Shown here piece by piece: positions 1 to 7,011 of a stretch of DNA of 18,220 bases. Position numbers and translations under genes: made by a program. Source of the stretch: CAYLJO01 sp964383905 (lineage in GTDB: Bacteria > Acidobacteriota > Blastocatellia > Pyrinomonadales > Pyrinomonadaceae); NCBI GenBank assembly GCA_964383905.1, contig CAYLJO010000122.1, positions 1-18,220 on the forward strand, written 5' to 3'. Every line of letters begins with the position of its first letter. The first letter of the stretch is position 1. The notes below the pieces were generated by a model. The model did no database searches. It was not told where the DNA came from and saw nothing but the letters and a program-made list of their open reading frames with translations.

Positions 1-70
1 TGTCTTCAATCTACCGCGCTGATTTGGTTATTGATCGGATCGGTATGCATGCCCGGGCAAAGAAGGCTTA

Positions 71-240
71 GACAACACCCTCAAGGTCACGGACCAAGGC
101 GGCGGCAAGCTCCACGTCTCCCTCTCCGGCACCTATATTTATCGTGCGAACGGAGCGGAGATCAGGCGGAAGGGGAGCGGCGAGGGAGATGCAACCTTGC
201 GCGGGAATATCGCGACCGCGAGCGTGATAACTGACGGCAT
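71..240 (+). pseudogene. Fragment of a small secreted beta-protein, cut off by the first promoter module
   Basis: The frame starting at base 71 reads as convincing protein: DNTLKVTDQGGGKLHVSLSG followed by TYIYRANGAEIRRKGSGEG, then DATLRGNIAT. Alternating hydrophobic residues and G/T/S-rich turns suggest a beta-sandwich or lipocalin-like fold. The pattern resembles small secreted proteins of Acidobacteriota, but this is from memory. There is no in-frame ATG or SD, and the frame opens only after a stop at 32-34. Downstream the meaningful reading fades near 240 and runs through the promoter module of the next gene, stopping at 353-355. I read it as the internal remnant of a gene whose 3' end was lost where the module begins. 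The function is unknown. Confidence 0.4.
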
Positions 241-274
241 GACTGCGCCCGCCGCGCGGTCGCCGATCTCACTA

Positions 275-372
275 TACCTACCCATCTGTGTAGGTCCTTC
301 CCCTCGCAAAAAGCTGCTTACCGCCCGTCCCTGTTGCATACCGACTGACACTTGAGCCATACAGGAGGAGAG
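275..372 (+). promoter_or_regulatory. Promoter/leader module copy 1 with palindromic operator
   Basis: The palindrome ACCTACCCATCTGTGTAGGT lies at 276-295 (6-bp perfect arms ACCTAC/GTAGGT plus inner CA/TG symmetry). It is followed by CCCCTCGCAAA, then a TAC at 339-341 and TGACACTT, and an SD GGAGG at 364-368, 4 nt before the ATG at 373. The same order and near-identical spacing recur at 1655 and 3810. The layout CTACCCA-TC-TGTGTAG resembles the 7-2-7 inverted heptamers bound by NarL/FixJ-type (GerE helix-turn-helix) regulators. The palindrome centre lies about 54 bp upstream of the conserved TAC, which would suit an activator site if the -10 is there. The regulator identity is inference. Confidence 0.75.
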
Positions 373-1467
373 ATGAAAAACCAGACGGTGCAACCGAGCG
401 GTAATCAACCGAGGTCTTCCATGAGCTACGTGAGCATAGTTAAGCACTCATTCTACACCTGCCTGGCGGTGCTGGCGCTCCTTTGCAGCCTGGCGCTAAC
501 CGCTTCGGCCCAGAACTTTTACGTCCAGGGCAGGCAGCTCTTTGACGAATGCGGCGAGGCAGTCACACTGCGCGGCGTCAATAAGATGGCCGTCTGGACC
601 AGCGAGGACCCGACCGGCGTCAACTTCTTCCCCGAGATTAAGAAGACCGGCGCCAACGTCGTCCGCATCAACTGGGTAACCGACGCCGACCTTATCCACA
701 ACCCCAGCGCGACGGTCGCCAACCTGGATGCGGTGATCCAGAACTGCCGCGACAACCACATGATCCCGATGATCGAACTGCACGACGCGACAGGAAACTG
801 GTCAAAACTTGGCGACCTGGTAAATTACTGGACACGCGAGGACGTCGTCGCCGTCCTGATGAAGCACCAGGAGTACCTGCTCATCAACATCGGCAACGAG
901 GTGGGCAATGACCTGGTGACCGACGGGGAATACTTCGACGGCTACAGCGCGGCGGTGCAGGCCATGCGCGCCGCTGGCTACCGCGTGCCCTTAGTCATTG
1001 ATGCAGCTCAGTATGGTCAGGGGATGAGTTACATCCTTAACAACGGCCAGGCGTTGATCGACGCCGACCCCGAGCATAACCTGATCTTTTCACTGCACGT
1101 CTATTGGCATGACCACGCCGACCCGGCAGGGGATTTCATTAATGCGGTGGATCAGGTGGTGGCGCAGAACATCCCGTTCATCGTCGGAGAGTTCTCCGGC
1201 TACAGCAACGGCTGCTTTAACGACAGCCCCTATCAGACGATTATGCAGAAGAGCCAGGAGGCCGGGATCGGCTGGCTCGCCTGGGAGTGGGGGCCGGGCA
1301 ACGGGTTCGGGGATGACCCGTGCCCGGGGATGGATATGACGACCGATGGTCAATTCGCCAGCCTGCAGGCCGGGTGGGCCACGGACGTGGCCATCGATAG
1401 CCCGTACTCGATCAAGAACACGGCCGTGACGCCGTCCTCTATCGCCAACGGGGTGTGCGCTAATTAG
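373..1467 (+). CDS. Secreted GH5 endo-beta-1,4-mannanase-like glycoside hydrolase (subfamily 8-like)
   Basis: This is a 364-aa extracellular glycoside hydrolase, predicted to cut internal beta-1,4 bonds of mannan-type polysaccharide. A signal core at residues 27-44 with cleavage after ASA (about 46) leads straight into the catalytic domain, so there is no binding module. The GH5 signature residues are visible: Arg98 in VVRIN, His137 in ELHDATG, acid/base Glu176 in INIGNEVGN, His242/Tyr244 in SLHVYW, nucleophile Glu273 in IVGEFSG, and Trp near 305 in WLAWEW. LRGVN, LHDATG and DAAQYGQG match GH5_8 bacterial mannanases. ATG 373 was chosen over 352 because it has an SD (364-368) at the same 4-nt spacing as the two sister genes and aligns with their first Met. 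The first 16 residues are an unusual extension before the signal peptide. A strong terminator follows at 1569-1605. Confidence 0.88.
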   Translation: MKNQTVQPSGNQPRSSMSYVSIVKHSFYTCLAVLALLCSLALTASAQNFYVQGRQLFDECGEAVTLRGVNKMAVWTSEDPTGVNFFPEIKKTGANVVRINWVTDADLIHNPSATVANLDAVIQNCRDNHMIPMIELHDATGNWSKLGDLVNYWTREDVVAVLMKHQEYLLINIGNEVGNDLVTDGEYFDGYSAAVQAMRAAGYRVPLVIDAAQYGQGMSYILNNGQALIDADPEHNLIFSLHVYWHDHADPAGDFINAVDQVVAQNIPFIVGEFSGYSNGCFNDSPYQTIMQKSQEAGIGWLAWEWGPGNGFGDDPCPGMDMTTDGQFASLQAGWATDVAIDSPYSIKNTAVTPSSIANGVCAN

Positions 1468-1568
1468 CCTGAAAGGTTCATGAGGATCATTCTTTGAATC
1501 AGATCGTGGCGAGGTGCCGAGCCCCCTTCTTAGTTATGAAGTAGTGGGATACCTGGACTCGAAGATCC

Positions 1569-1610
1569 AACCACCCGCGAAGCCTCCTCGGCTTCGCGGG
1601 TGGTTTCTCT
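1569..1610 (+). terminator. Rho-independent terminator after the mannanase gene
   Basis: A perfect 16-bp stem (1569-1584 with 1590-1605) encloses a 5-nt loop TCCTC and is followed by TTCTCTTGG. It is GC-rich with AA before the stem and TTT after it. It lies about 100 bp downstream of the mannanase stop and 50 bp before the next operator, so it insulates unit 1 from unit 2. Confidence 0.85.
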
Positions 1611-1654
1611 TGGCCGCCACAAAGGCCGGCGGTCTCTTCCCACGCCTCCGACCG

Positions 1655-1755
1655 TACCTACCCATCTGTGTAGGTCCTACCCCTCGCAAATAACCGGCTC
1701 ATGACCGTCTCCGTTGATATACAGGATTGACACTTAAGCCTAACTTGGAGGGGTT
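1655..1755 (+). promoter_or_regulatory. Promoter/leader module copy 2 with palindromic operator
   Basis: The operator at 1656-1675 is identical to copies 1 and 3. Next come CCTACCCCTCGCAAA, a possible -10-like TATACA at 1718-1723, then GGATTGACACTT and SD GGAGG at 1747-1751, 4 nt before the ATG. This copy has the closest match to a standard -10, but no convincing -35 lies 16-18 bp upstream of it. That is compatible with an activator-dependent promoter. The TTGACA at 1727-1732 is too close to the SD to be a -35. Confidence 0.75.
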
Positions 1756-3441
1756 ATGCGGACAGCGATGACGAAAGAGAGAGACCGTCGCGGGGAAGAC
1801 CGGATGTGGTGGCGGGGCATGACGAGGCGGTCATTTTACGCCGCGCTGATGGTGTTGGCGCTACTGCTTGCCTTGACGCCTCTGACCACGACCCTGCCGG
1901 TTGCCAGCGCAGCCCGTCAGACAGGCGCTCATGAGCGCCTTGTTAGCGCGCAACCCGGCGCGGCTTTCATGCAAGGTAACGTGCTCCAGCCCTGCGGGAC
2001 TTTGACCCTGAATGCGGCTATGCCCGTCGACATCTACACCGCCGACCAGTACCTCTGGTCCGACAGCAGGTGCATGCAGCGTTCGACGGCGCTGGTACCC
2101 CGCAGGGGGGGCGAGGCCATCCAGTTCACCTACCAGTTGCCGGACGGAAGCGCCCGCCAAGTCGGCGAGAGCGGTGATGACGTGGCTCGCGGCTTCGGCT
2201 ACATCGTCTCGCACCTGCAGAATCCGGGGATCATCCCGATAGGCCCGGACGGTATCCCCGTCGATGACGACTCCCCCTTGGGCTCAGACAATGACGGCCA
2301 GTCCCGCACCGTCTTCGCGGGCAGGCACCACGCCATCCACGAATTTACCCTCAACTACCCGCGGTGGGGCATCGACCCGGCGACGGGAGTGGCGACCAAG
2401 TATGACATGCCGGTGACGATCCACTGGCTGTTCGCCACGGGCCGCGATCACCCGCTGTGGGCGGTGACCTTCGACTTGAGTGGGATCCCGGCAGGCGCCG
2501 TTCAGGCCGATACCCGTGCCCCCTACGGCGACATGAACTTCGACGGCGCGCCGGCCCGCACCTGGGGCGATGATATTGCGGGAGTGGCCTGGGGCGACCG
2601 CTACCACTTTAAGAGCACCACTTCACCGTTGACTCTCAACAGCTCATGGGATTGGTCGCAATTAAACAGCGGCGCGCCCTACGATGCCATCTGGACCACC
2701 GGCGACGCCGAGATGGGGATCGCCGGGACCCAAGTGATCGACAAGCAGGACGCCGGAGGGTACAGCTTCGGGCCCGAAGGGCGCGGGCATACCAGCGACG
2801 ACACGCGATGCGCCGACGAGGGCCACACCATGCCCTGCGCTTCCTACTGGGCGTACCAGTCGGTCAACTATTCGTTCCAGGATGTGAACAGTACGACGCC
2901 TTCCAAGCGGCTGGCGTGGGGCGCCGACTGGGGGTACCTCGGGCAGCAGACGGTGAACACCATCAACGGCAACACGGTCCACGGCTGGCCGCGAGTCAGC
3001 TACAGCACCTACATCGTGCTTGGCCAGCACTCCGATAACCCGACCCTCAACATGGCCCGGCAGGCGGAAGCGATCAACGCGACGACTTTGACGACGCCCG
3101 TGGGATCAGTCCTGACGTCCGGCCCGGCCGGGGTGAACCGGGCGGACCTGATTGATTACAGCCCCGTAGGCTACAACCCGGTCTACGGGACGTGGGAAGC
3201 CTCGGCGGACAACGGCAGTGCGACGCTGAGCTTCTCGGTCGGCGGCGGGAACGTGCTGAAAAACCCGCTGATCGTGCTGCGCGGCTACTCAGGGAGTGAG
3301 ACGCCGAATGTGACGCTCGACGGGGTGGCGTTGCAGGCCGAGGTGGACTACTTCGCGACGTACCTGGAGGGGAGCCACGACATGTGGCTGACGTTGAACA
3401 GGGAGGTGAGCGGCAACCAGACACTGGCGGTCTCGAACTGA
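1756..3441 (+). CDS. Uncharacterised secreted protein co-regulated with the mannanase
   Basis: I do not recognise the family of this 561-aa protein. The N-terminus has the 16-residue extension and Met17 shared with its neighbours, then TRRSFYAALMVLALL, a hydrophobic core at about 27-46 and cleavage near ASA (50-52). TRRSF also fits the twin-arginine Tat consensus, so folded export is possible. The mature part is rich in Asp, Gly, Trp and Tyr, typical of extracellular beta-rich or carbohydrate-active proteins. Cys80/Cys106 and Cys352/Cys361 could form disulfides. An Asp-rich stretch (GIPVDDDSPLGSDNDG, about 167-181) may bind a cation. Residues about 478-561 look like a separate C-terminal beta-sandwich. 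Sharing an operator with a mannanase suggests a polysaccharide-related role, but no catalytic motif is identifiable. The SD is GGAGG with 4-nt spacing, and a terminator follows. Confidence 0.85.
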   Translation: MRTAMTKERDRRGEDRMWWRGMTRRSFYAALMVLALLLALTPLTTTLPVASAARQTGAHERLVSAQPGAAFMQGNVLQPCGTLTLNAAMPVDIYTADQYLWSDSRCMQRSTALVPRRGGEAIQFTYQLPDGSARQVGESGDDVARGFGYIVSHLQNPGIIPIGPDGIPVDDDSPLGSDNDGQSRTVFAGRHHAIHEFTLNYPRWGIDPATGVATKYDMPVTIHWLFATGRDHPLWAVTFDLSGIPAGAVQADTRAPYGDMNFDGAPARTWGDDIAGVAWGDRYHFKSTTSPLTLNSSWDWSQLNSGAPYDAIWTTGDAEMGIAGTQVIDKQDAGGYSFGPEGRGHTSDDTRCADEGHTMPCASYWAYQSVNYSFQDVNSTTPSKRLAWGADWGYLGQQTVNTINGNTVHGWPRVSYSTYIVLGQHSDNPTLNMARQAEAINATTLTTPVGSVLTSGPAGVNRADLIDYSPVGYNPVYGTWEASADNGSATLSFSVGGGNVLKNPLIVLRGYSGSETPNVTLDGVALQAEVDYFATYLEGSHDMWLTLNREVSGNQTLAVSN

Positions 3442-3476
3442 TCGCCGGAGGATGCCACAGGGGATGGAAGACGAGT

Positions 3477-3516
3477 AAAGGCCACCTGAGGGGCGAGTGC
3501 TCAGGTGGCCTTTGCT
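3477..3516 (+). terminator. Rho-independent terminator after the 561-aa gene
   Basis: A perfect 14-bp stem (3477-3490 with 3500-3513) has a 9-nt loop GGGCGAGTG. AAA lies at the 5' side and TTT at the 3' side, with 35 bp from the stop codon. The A/T ends make it potentially bidirectional. Confidence 0.82.
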
Positions 3517-3809
3517 ATCGGTTGCTTCGGCCTGCGACACCAGCGCACAGCTCAGCTCAGGTTGATGATTCAGCACCGCCCTGGCCAAGATACCTCTAAT
3601 CCTTCCAGAGGTCGAAAGCGCCGTAATAACTCATCCATGAGACGGCAGATGGAAGTCTCTGCCTCACCTCAATACCTTTTGGCGCGGCCCCTCTACAGGG
3701 CGGGGACAGCCTCCATCGTGATGATCATCGCGGGCCTGTGACTGCGGGCTTCACCCTATCCTGCTTACCGCATCTCGATGGGCCAGATGTATGGGGGTGG
3801 CGGGCACCG
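3514..3809. other. Intergenic stretch with no recognised feature
   Basis: About 300 bp lie between the terminator of unit 2 and the operator of unit 3. No frame reads as convincing protein, and I see no tRNA, repeat or clear promoter. Short self-complementary bits exist (CCTCT/AGAGG around 3594-3612) but are too weak to call. Confidence 0.5.
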
Positions 3810-3912
3810 CACCTACCCATCTGTGTAGGTATTTCCCCTGGCAAAAGAACTGCTGACAAACCGTCTCCGCTGACGTACAGGATTTACACTTTGCGACAAA
3901 TTTGGAGGAGTT
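3810..3912 (+). promoter_or_regulatory. Promoter/leader module copy 3 with palindromic operator
   Basis: The identical operator lies at 3811-3830. It is followed by TTTCCCCTGGCAAA (one base different from copies 1 and 2), ACCGTCTCCGCTGA (close to copy 2), TACAGGATTTACACTT, and SD GGAGG at 3904-3908, 4 nt before ATG 3913. The operator-to-ATG distance is 82 bp, against 77 and 80 in the other copies. Between the 20-bp core and the SD this copy has diverged most, while the core itself is unchanged. Confidence 0.75.
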
Positions 3913-5166
3913 ATGAATACAGAGATGACGCACCGGGGTGATAATCAGCAGCCTACTTCGATGAGCCATGTGAGTCCTCAGAAACGACGGCCCGCCCCTT
4001 TTAATCATCAGATCCTTCGCCCGCTCGGGTTGCTCCTGCTGCTGTTGTCGGCAGGGCTCGCCCACGCACAACAGCCTGTCGTCTTTAGCCCTCCCACCCC
4101 CTACCCGGTCGGCAGTGGGCCGCAACTTATCGCCGTCGGCGACTTCAACAATGACACCCACCCGGACCTCGCCGTCTCCAACCAGGATGGCACAATTAGC
4201 GTGCTGCTCGGCGACGGGGCCGGTAACTTTTCCCCGGCTCAGACCATCAACCTCGTCGGTCGAAGCGATACCGAAGGCATTGTCGCGGGCGATTTCGATG
4301 GCGACGGCAATCTGGATCTGGCCGCCGCCAGCTATGGCTCCGGGGCCGTCGATATCCTGCTCGGCAATGGCGACGGCACGTTCCGCCTCGGCACCCCGCT
4401 CACCCTGCCCGACGGCACCGGCCCGACCTACATCGCCAGTACCGATCTTAACGGGGACAATCTCCCCGACCTGGCCGTCGCCGACTTCAACACCAACCAG
4501 GTGCTCATCTACACGGGGAACGGTGACGGGACCTTCAACCTGTTAACATCCCTGGCCGGCAATGGCCTGTCCAACCCAGAGCAGATCGTGTTCGCGGATT
4601 TCGACCGAGACGGCCTCCTTGATCTGGCGGTCGCCAACAAGGGCAATGGCGTGGTGAGCGTGTTCCAGGGCGCGGGCGGCGGCCTTTTCAACCCGGCGGC
4701 GAGCGTTGCGGCCGGCGTCGGGTCGATCGGCCTCGCGGTCGGTGACTTCGATGGGGACGGCTTGCCGGACCTCGCCGTGGCCAACTACGGGACGGACGCT
4801 GTCCCCGGCGACGTAGTCAGTGTCCTGCGCAACAACAGCGCGGGCGGAGGGATCTCCTTCGAGGGCGCTCGGACGTTCTTCATCGGCGACCACCTGATCA
4901 ACGTCGTGGCGGCCGACTTCAACGGCGACGGCCGAGTTGACCTGGCCGTGACCAGCACGGGTAATAGCCCGGCAAACAACGACGTGGCGTGGTTAGTCAA
5001 CACCAGCGGCGGCCCCGGCATGATCTCATTCACTCCGGGTGGCGTGCCGGTCGGCCTCAACCCGGTGGGGTTGGTGACGGCGGATCTGAACGGCGACGGT
5101 TTGCCCGACCTGGTGAACACGAACAACCAAAGCAACACGGTGAGCGTGCTGCTGAACAGGCGGTAG
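3913..5166 (+). CDS. Secreted seven-repeat FG-GAP/VCBS beta-propeller
   Basis: This is a 417-aa exported protein built almost entirely of FG-GAP/VCBS repeats. It carries the shared 16-residue extension with Met17, a KRR-containing n-region, a hydrophobic core at 38-50 and cleavage after AHA (52). Seven Asp-rich DxxxDxxxD loops that should bind Ca2+ sit at about 77-85, 127-135, 178-186, 229-237, 278-286, 335-343 and 391-399, each in a frame like VGDFDGDGLPDLAVA. Seven repeats make one closed integrin-type seven-bladed propeller. There is no enzyme domain, anchor or sorting tail, and the chain ends right after blade 7. The likely role is extracellular binding (glycan, protein or surface), and the shared promoter links it to the mannanase and the unknown protein. 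No clear terminator was found downstream. Confidence 0.88.
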   Translation: MNTEMTHRGDNQQPTSMSHVSPQKRRPAPFNHQILRPLGLLLLLLSAGLAHAQQPVVFSPPTPYPVGSGPQLIAVGDFNNDTHPDLAVSNQDGTISVLLGDGAGNFSPAQTINLVGRSDTEGIVAGDFDGDGNLDLAAASYGSGAVDILLGNGDGTFRLGTPLTLPDGTGPTYIASTDLNGDNLPDLAVADFNTNQVLIYTGNGDGTFNLLTSLAGNGLSNPEQIVFADFDRDGLLDLAVANKGNGVVSVFQGAGGGLFNPAASVAAGVGSIGLAVGDFDGDGLPDLAVANYGTDAVPGDVVSVLRNNSAGGGISFEGARTFFIGDHLINVVAADFNGDGRVDLAVTSTGNSPANNDVAWLVNTSGGPGMISFTPGGVPVGLNPVGLVTADLNGDGLPDLVNTNNQSNTVSVLLNRR

Positions 5167-5281
5167 GTGGCATCGGCCATGGCGAGACCCCGGTCGTACT
5201 TTGTTGCGATGACGAATTGATGAGGGACCCAACAGGCGAGGCTGGTTCGGGATGATTGACCAGGCATGGAGATAGCGCGGG

Positions 5282-5536
5282 GTGGGAGATGGTGAGCGCA
5301 ACCGGAGAGGCGGGCGACACACGGCTATCGGGGCGCTGGCAGAACTGGGGCGCAGCTACACGCTCGTCAACTACGGGGTGGTCGAGGATCAATCACATCA
5401 CGGCCAGATCATCTATTTTGATCTGCCGCGATTATCTCCCCTGCAATTTAACATTCGTACGGCCGGAATTACTGCACGCCGGCAACTGATCGAGAGGATC
5501 AAGAGGGCGATCACTGATCGGTTATCAATCGATTAA
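5282..5536 (+). pseudogene. Possible gene fragment, unrecognised
   Basis: The open frame from GTG 5282 reads plausibly as protein only from about 5330 on: ELGRSYTLVNYGVVEDQSHH, then GQIIYFDLPRLSPLQFNIRT, AGITARRQLIERIKRAITDR. It has no SD at the GTG. The first residues (ERNRRGGRHTAIG) look like read-through of non-coding sequence. It could be the C-terminal end of a larger protein. A second short stretch in another frame (5565-5666, starting MMLLQHETSKPWKVLQVTGE) also looks weakly protein-like and ends at a TAA. I cannot name either. Confidence 0.25.
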
Positions 5537-5762
5537 TCGCACACCTCAGTTGACCGCCGCCGATATGATGCTGCTTCAACATGAGACTTCAAAGCCATGG
5601 AAAGTACTACAGGTCACTGGGGAGGACGCCCCGTTAAGAGATGAGAGATGGTCGCTTACCTTGAGCTAAAGAATGGACTCACGCCGGCCATCACGGCTGA
5701 CCACTTTAATTACGTACACGCAGACAGGTAAATAATCCACTCCCGAACCCCTCGATCGCTTA

Positions 5763-5800
5763 CCAGGATTGAACACTGCGAAGCAGCGAGAGGGCGATCC
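5763..5800 (-). pseudogene. Possible C-terminal tail of a TPR-type protein, displaced
   Basis: On the - strand IALSLLRSVQSW ends at a TAA (5760-5762). This resembles the C-terminal end of a type of Acidobacteriota protein whose preceding part looks like the + strand fragment at 7588-7790 (AEREFQLLVKENP). Upstream of it, the reading frame enters a 21-bp direct repeat, so homology breaks off at about 5800. The link is from memory of the family and is weak. Confidence 0.22.
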
Positions 5801-5851
5801 TCGTCCGACAAAACTCTTCGAGATGTAACTCCTCGTCCGACAAAACTCTTC
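5799..5851. repeat. 21-bp direct repeat, two copies 32 bp apart
   Basis: An identical 21-bp sequence beginning CCTCGTCCGACAAAACTC occurs at 5799-5819 and 5831-5851. The period of 32 is not a multiple of three, so the copies fall in different frames and do not make a protein repeat. One copy abuts the point where the - strand tail at 5763-5800 stops making sense. Confidence 0.7.
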
Positions 5852-6178
5852 TGCTCCTTTCTCTGTTCTGAAGCAGCCCGAGATATTCTGCTTGACCTTC
5901 AGCTCGCGTCAATCTCTTTCTGATCAGCAACTGGTCGCGCTCGACAACCCCTGATTCGAGCTCCGCCCGCGCCCTCCTCAGCATTTTCTTTTCCTTTTCT
6001 TTTGGCGAGGGAAAGGCAAAGGGCGATGCAGCCGGGGCAAACGGTTGATGCATGCGCCCTTAAACCCGTTAGAATATGGAAGAAATGGCGGGAATAAAAG
6101 TATTAGAATGGGGAGGGGAACGTTGTCCGAGGGTGTGAAGCAGGAGCGGATTACATAGTAAGATACGGCCTGTGATGG
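5852..6178. other. Stretch without a supportable gene
   Basis: The - strand is open through most of this part, but the translation is low-complexity (KEKEKK, repeated R/E) and lacks an SD. The + strand frames are broken. From about 6060 the DNA turns AT-richer and probably holds the promoter of the small gene starting at 6195. Confidence 0.35.
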
Positions 6179-6194
6179 GTGAGGACTTATCTTT

Positions 6195-6401
6195 ATGAGA
6201 TTGAATGCGGGGGATCGCGCGCTCAAGGGCGACGCGCTCGAATTACTCGTGCGCATCAATGAGGGGGCGCGCCAGTTTACGCCCGAAGCTGATTCCACAC
6301 AGGCGCTCGAAGAGTTTCAAGCGGTGGTCGAGGAGCTACGCCGGCTGGACATTCGATGCTCAGCATGGAACATGTTACGAGTCCAGCTCCGGTGGCTTTA
6401 A
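6195..6401 (+). CDS. Small hypothetical protein, probably C-terminally truncated
   Basis: The SD GTGAGGA (6179-6185) is about 9 nt before ATG 6195. The first ~53 residues (MRLNAGDRALKGDALELLVR, INEGARQFTPEADSTQALEE, FQAVVEELRRLD) are acidic-basic, helix-prone and use GC-rich codons, like a genuine small soluble protein. The last 15 residues (IRCSAWNMLRVQLRWL) differ in composition and codon use, suggesting the original 3' end was lost near base 6353. No family or function is recognised. It faces the convergent - strand gene ending at 6439. Confidence 0.45.
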   Translation: MRLNAGDRALKGDALELLVRINEGARQFTPEADSTQALEEFQAVVEELRRLDIRCSAWNMLRVQLRWL

Positions 6402-6438
6402 CCAAGCGCCCTCAAAGGGCTAAACTGCAGGCTCTTCG

Positions 6439-6984
6439 TTAGTTAGTAACCACAATCTTTATTGTGTTCGATACGACTTCAGCCGTTCCTTGGCCGCTTT
6501 GCCTCGGGACTTCACGCCTAGCGGTTATGTAATAGGTGCCGCCAGTAGTCATACGGTACAAGTCGTTAACAATGAGACTTACATGCCTCTCCTGTCCGGG
6601 ACCAACTTTCACCATAACTTGCCTCAAGTGCTCGCCTGCTGCACTAAGTATCCGTACACCGGCGTCGGTTAAAGGTATGCTCTCTCCCTTTCCGTTTTTT
6701 ACAGTTAACTTGTAATCCTGCACGGCGCTGGATTCAAATAAGATGAGCTCTCCGTTAGTAGCGTTTTTGACGGCGAGCTTAAGCACAATCGGTTCACCGC
6801 TTTTTACCTGCCCCTTATCTAAGTGCGCGAACAGTAGAAACCCTTCGGAAAGCGCTCCTCCCGCGGCGGAAATAGGCTGGGGCTTCAATGTTCTCTTGCT
6901 TCTCTGATGCTGGCCAAACACCGTGGTTAAAACCGCCATGGTGACGATTGTGGTTACCAACATACCGCTAATCGTGACTTTCAT
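6439..6984 (-). CDS. Small secreted beta-sandwich protein, hypothetical
   Basis: This is a 181-aa protein with a signal peptide (MKVTISGMLVTTIVTMAVLT, cleavage near VFG/QHQ at 24). The rest alternates beta-strands: FLLFAHLDKGQVKSGEPIVL, KLAVKNATNGELILFESS, YKLTVKNGKG and a final GGTYYITARREV...VSNTIKIVV. This is the layout of an immunoglobulin-like or transglutaminase-inhibitor-like single domain common in secreted proteins of Acidobacteriota. There are no catalytic motifs and no cysteines. The SD (AGGAGGG in the complement of 6991-6997) is about 7 nt before the ATG. The first 17 bases upstream of the SD form half of an inverted repeat with 8947-8963. Its last strands resemble the end of the fragment at 7333-7572. 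Confidence 0.72.
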   Translation of the reverse strand: MKVTISGMLVTTIVTMAVLTTVFGQHQRSKRTLKPQPISAAGGALSEGFLLFAHLDKGQVKSGEPIVLKLAVKNATNGELILFESSAVQDYKLTVKNGKGESIPLTDAGVRILSAAGEHLRQVMVKVGPGQERHVSLIVNDLYRMTTGGTYYITARREVPRQSGQGTAEVVSNTIKIVVTN

Positions 6985-6994
6985 CTTTAGCCCT

Positions 6995-7011
6995 CCTCAG
7001 ACGTGTGTTAG
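6995..7011 (-). repeat. 17-bp inverted repeat, left copy
   Basis: The complement reads CTAACACACGTCTGAGG and is identical to 8947-8963 on the + strand. Here it overlaps the SD region of the - strand gene starting at 6984. Confidence 0.7.

Noticed and set aside
1727..1732. TTGACA as a -35 box of the unit 2 promoter
   Set aside because: A -10 at the normal distance would fall on the SD and start codon, and TTGACA is not preserved in copies 1 (CTGACA) and 3 (TTTACA).
2646..3038. 130-aa + strand reading frame inside the 561-aa gene, and a 122-aa frame on the other strand
   Set aside because: Arg/Pro/His-rich shadow translations of a GC-rich gene, without SD or sensible composition.
4785..5267. 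160-aa - strand frame opposite the propeller gene
   Set aside because: Shadow of the repetitive Asp/Gly codons, Pro/Ser/Thr-rich, with no start signals.
5978..6298. 106-aa - strand frame overlapping the small gene at 6195
   Set aside because: Antisense to a frame with a good SD and protein-like composition; its own reading is Ser/Pro/Leu-rich without homology signs.
6370..6445. attC-like site around the GTTAGTTAG at 6438-6446
   Set aside because: No complementary R'' partner, and the local GCCCT/AGGGC hairpin lacks the extrahelical-base pattern.
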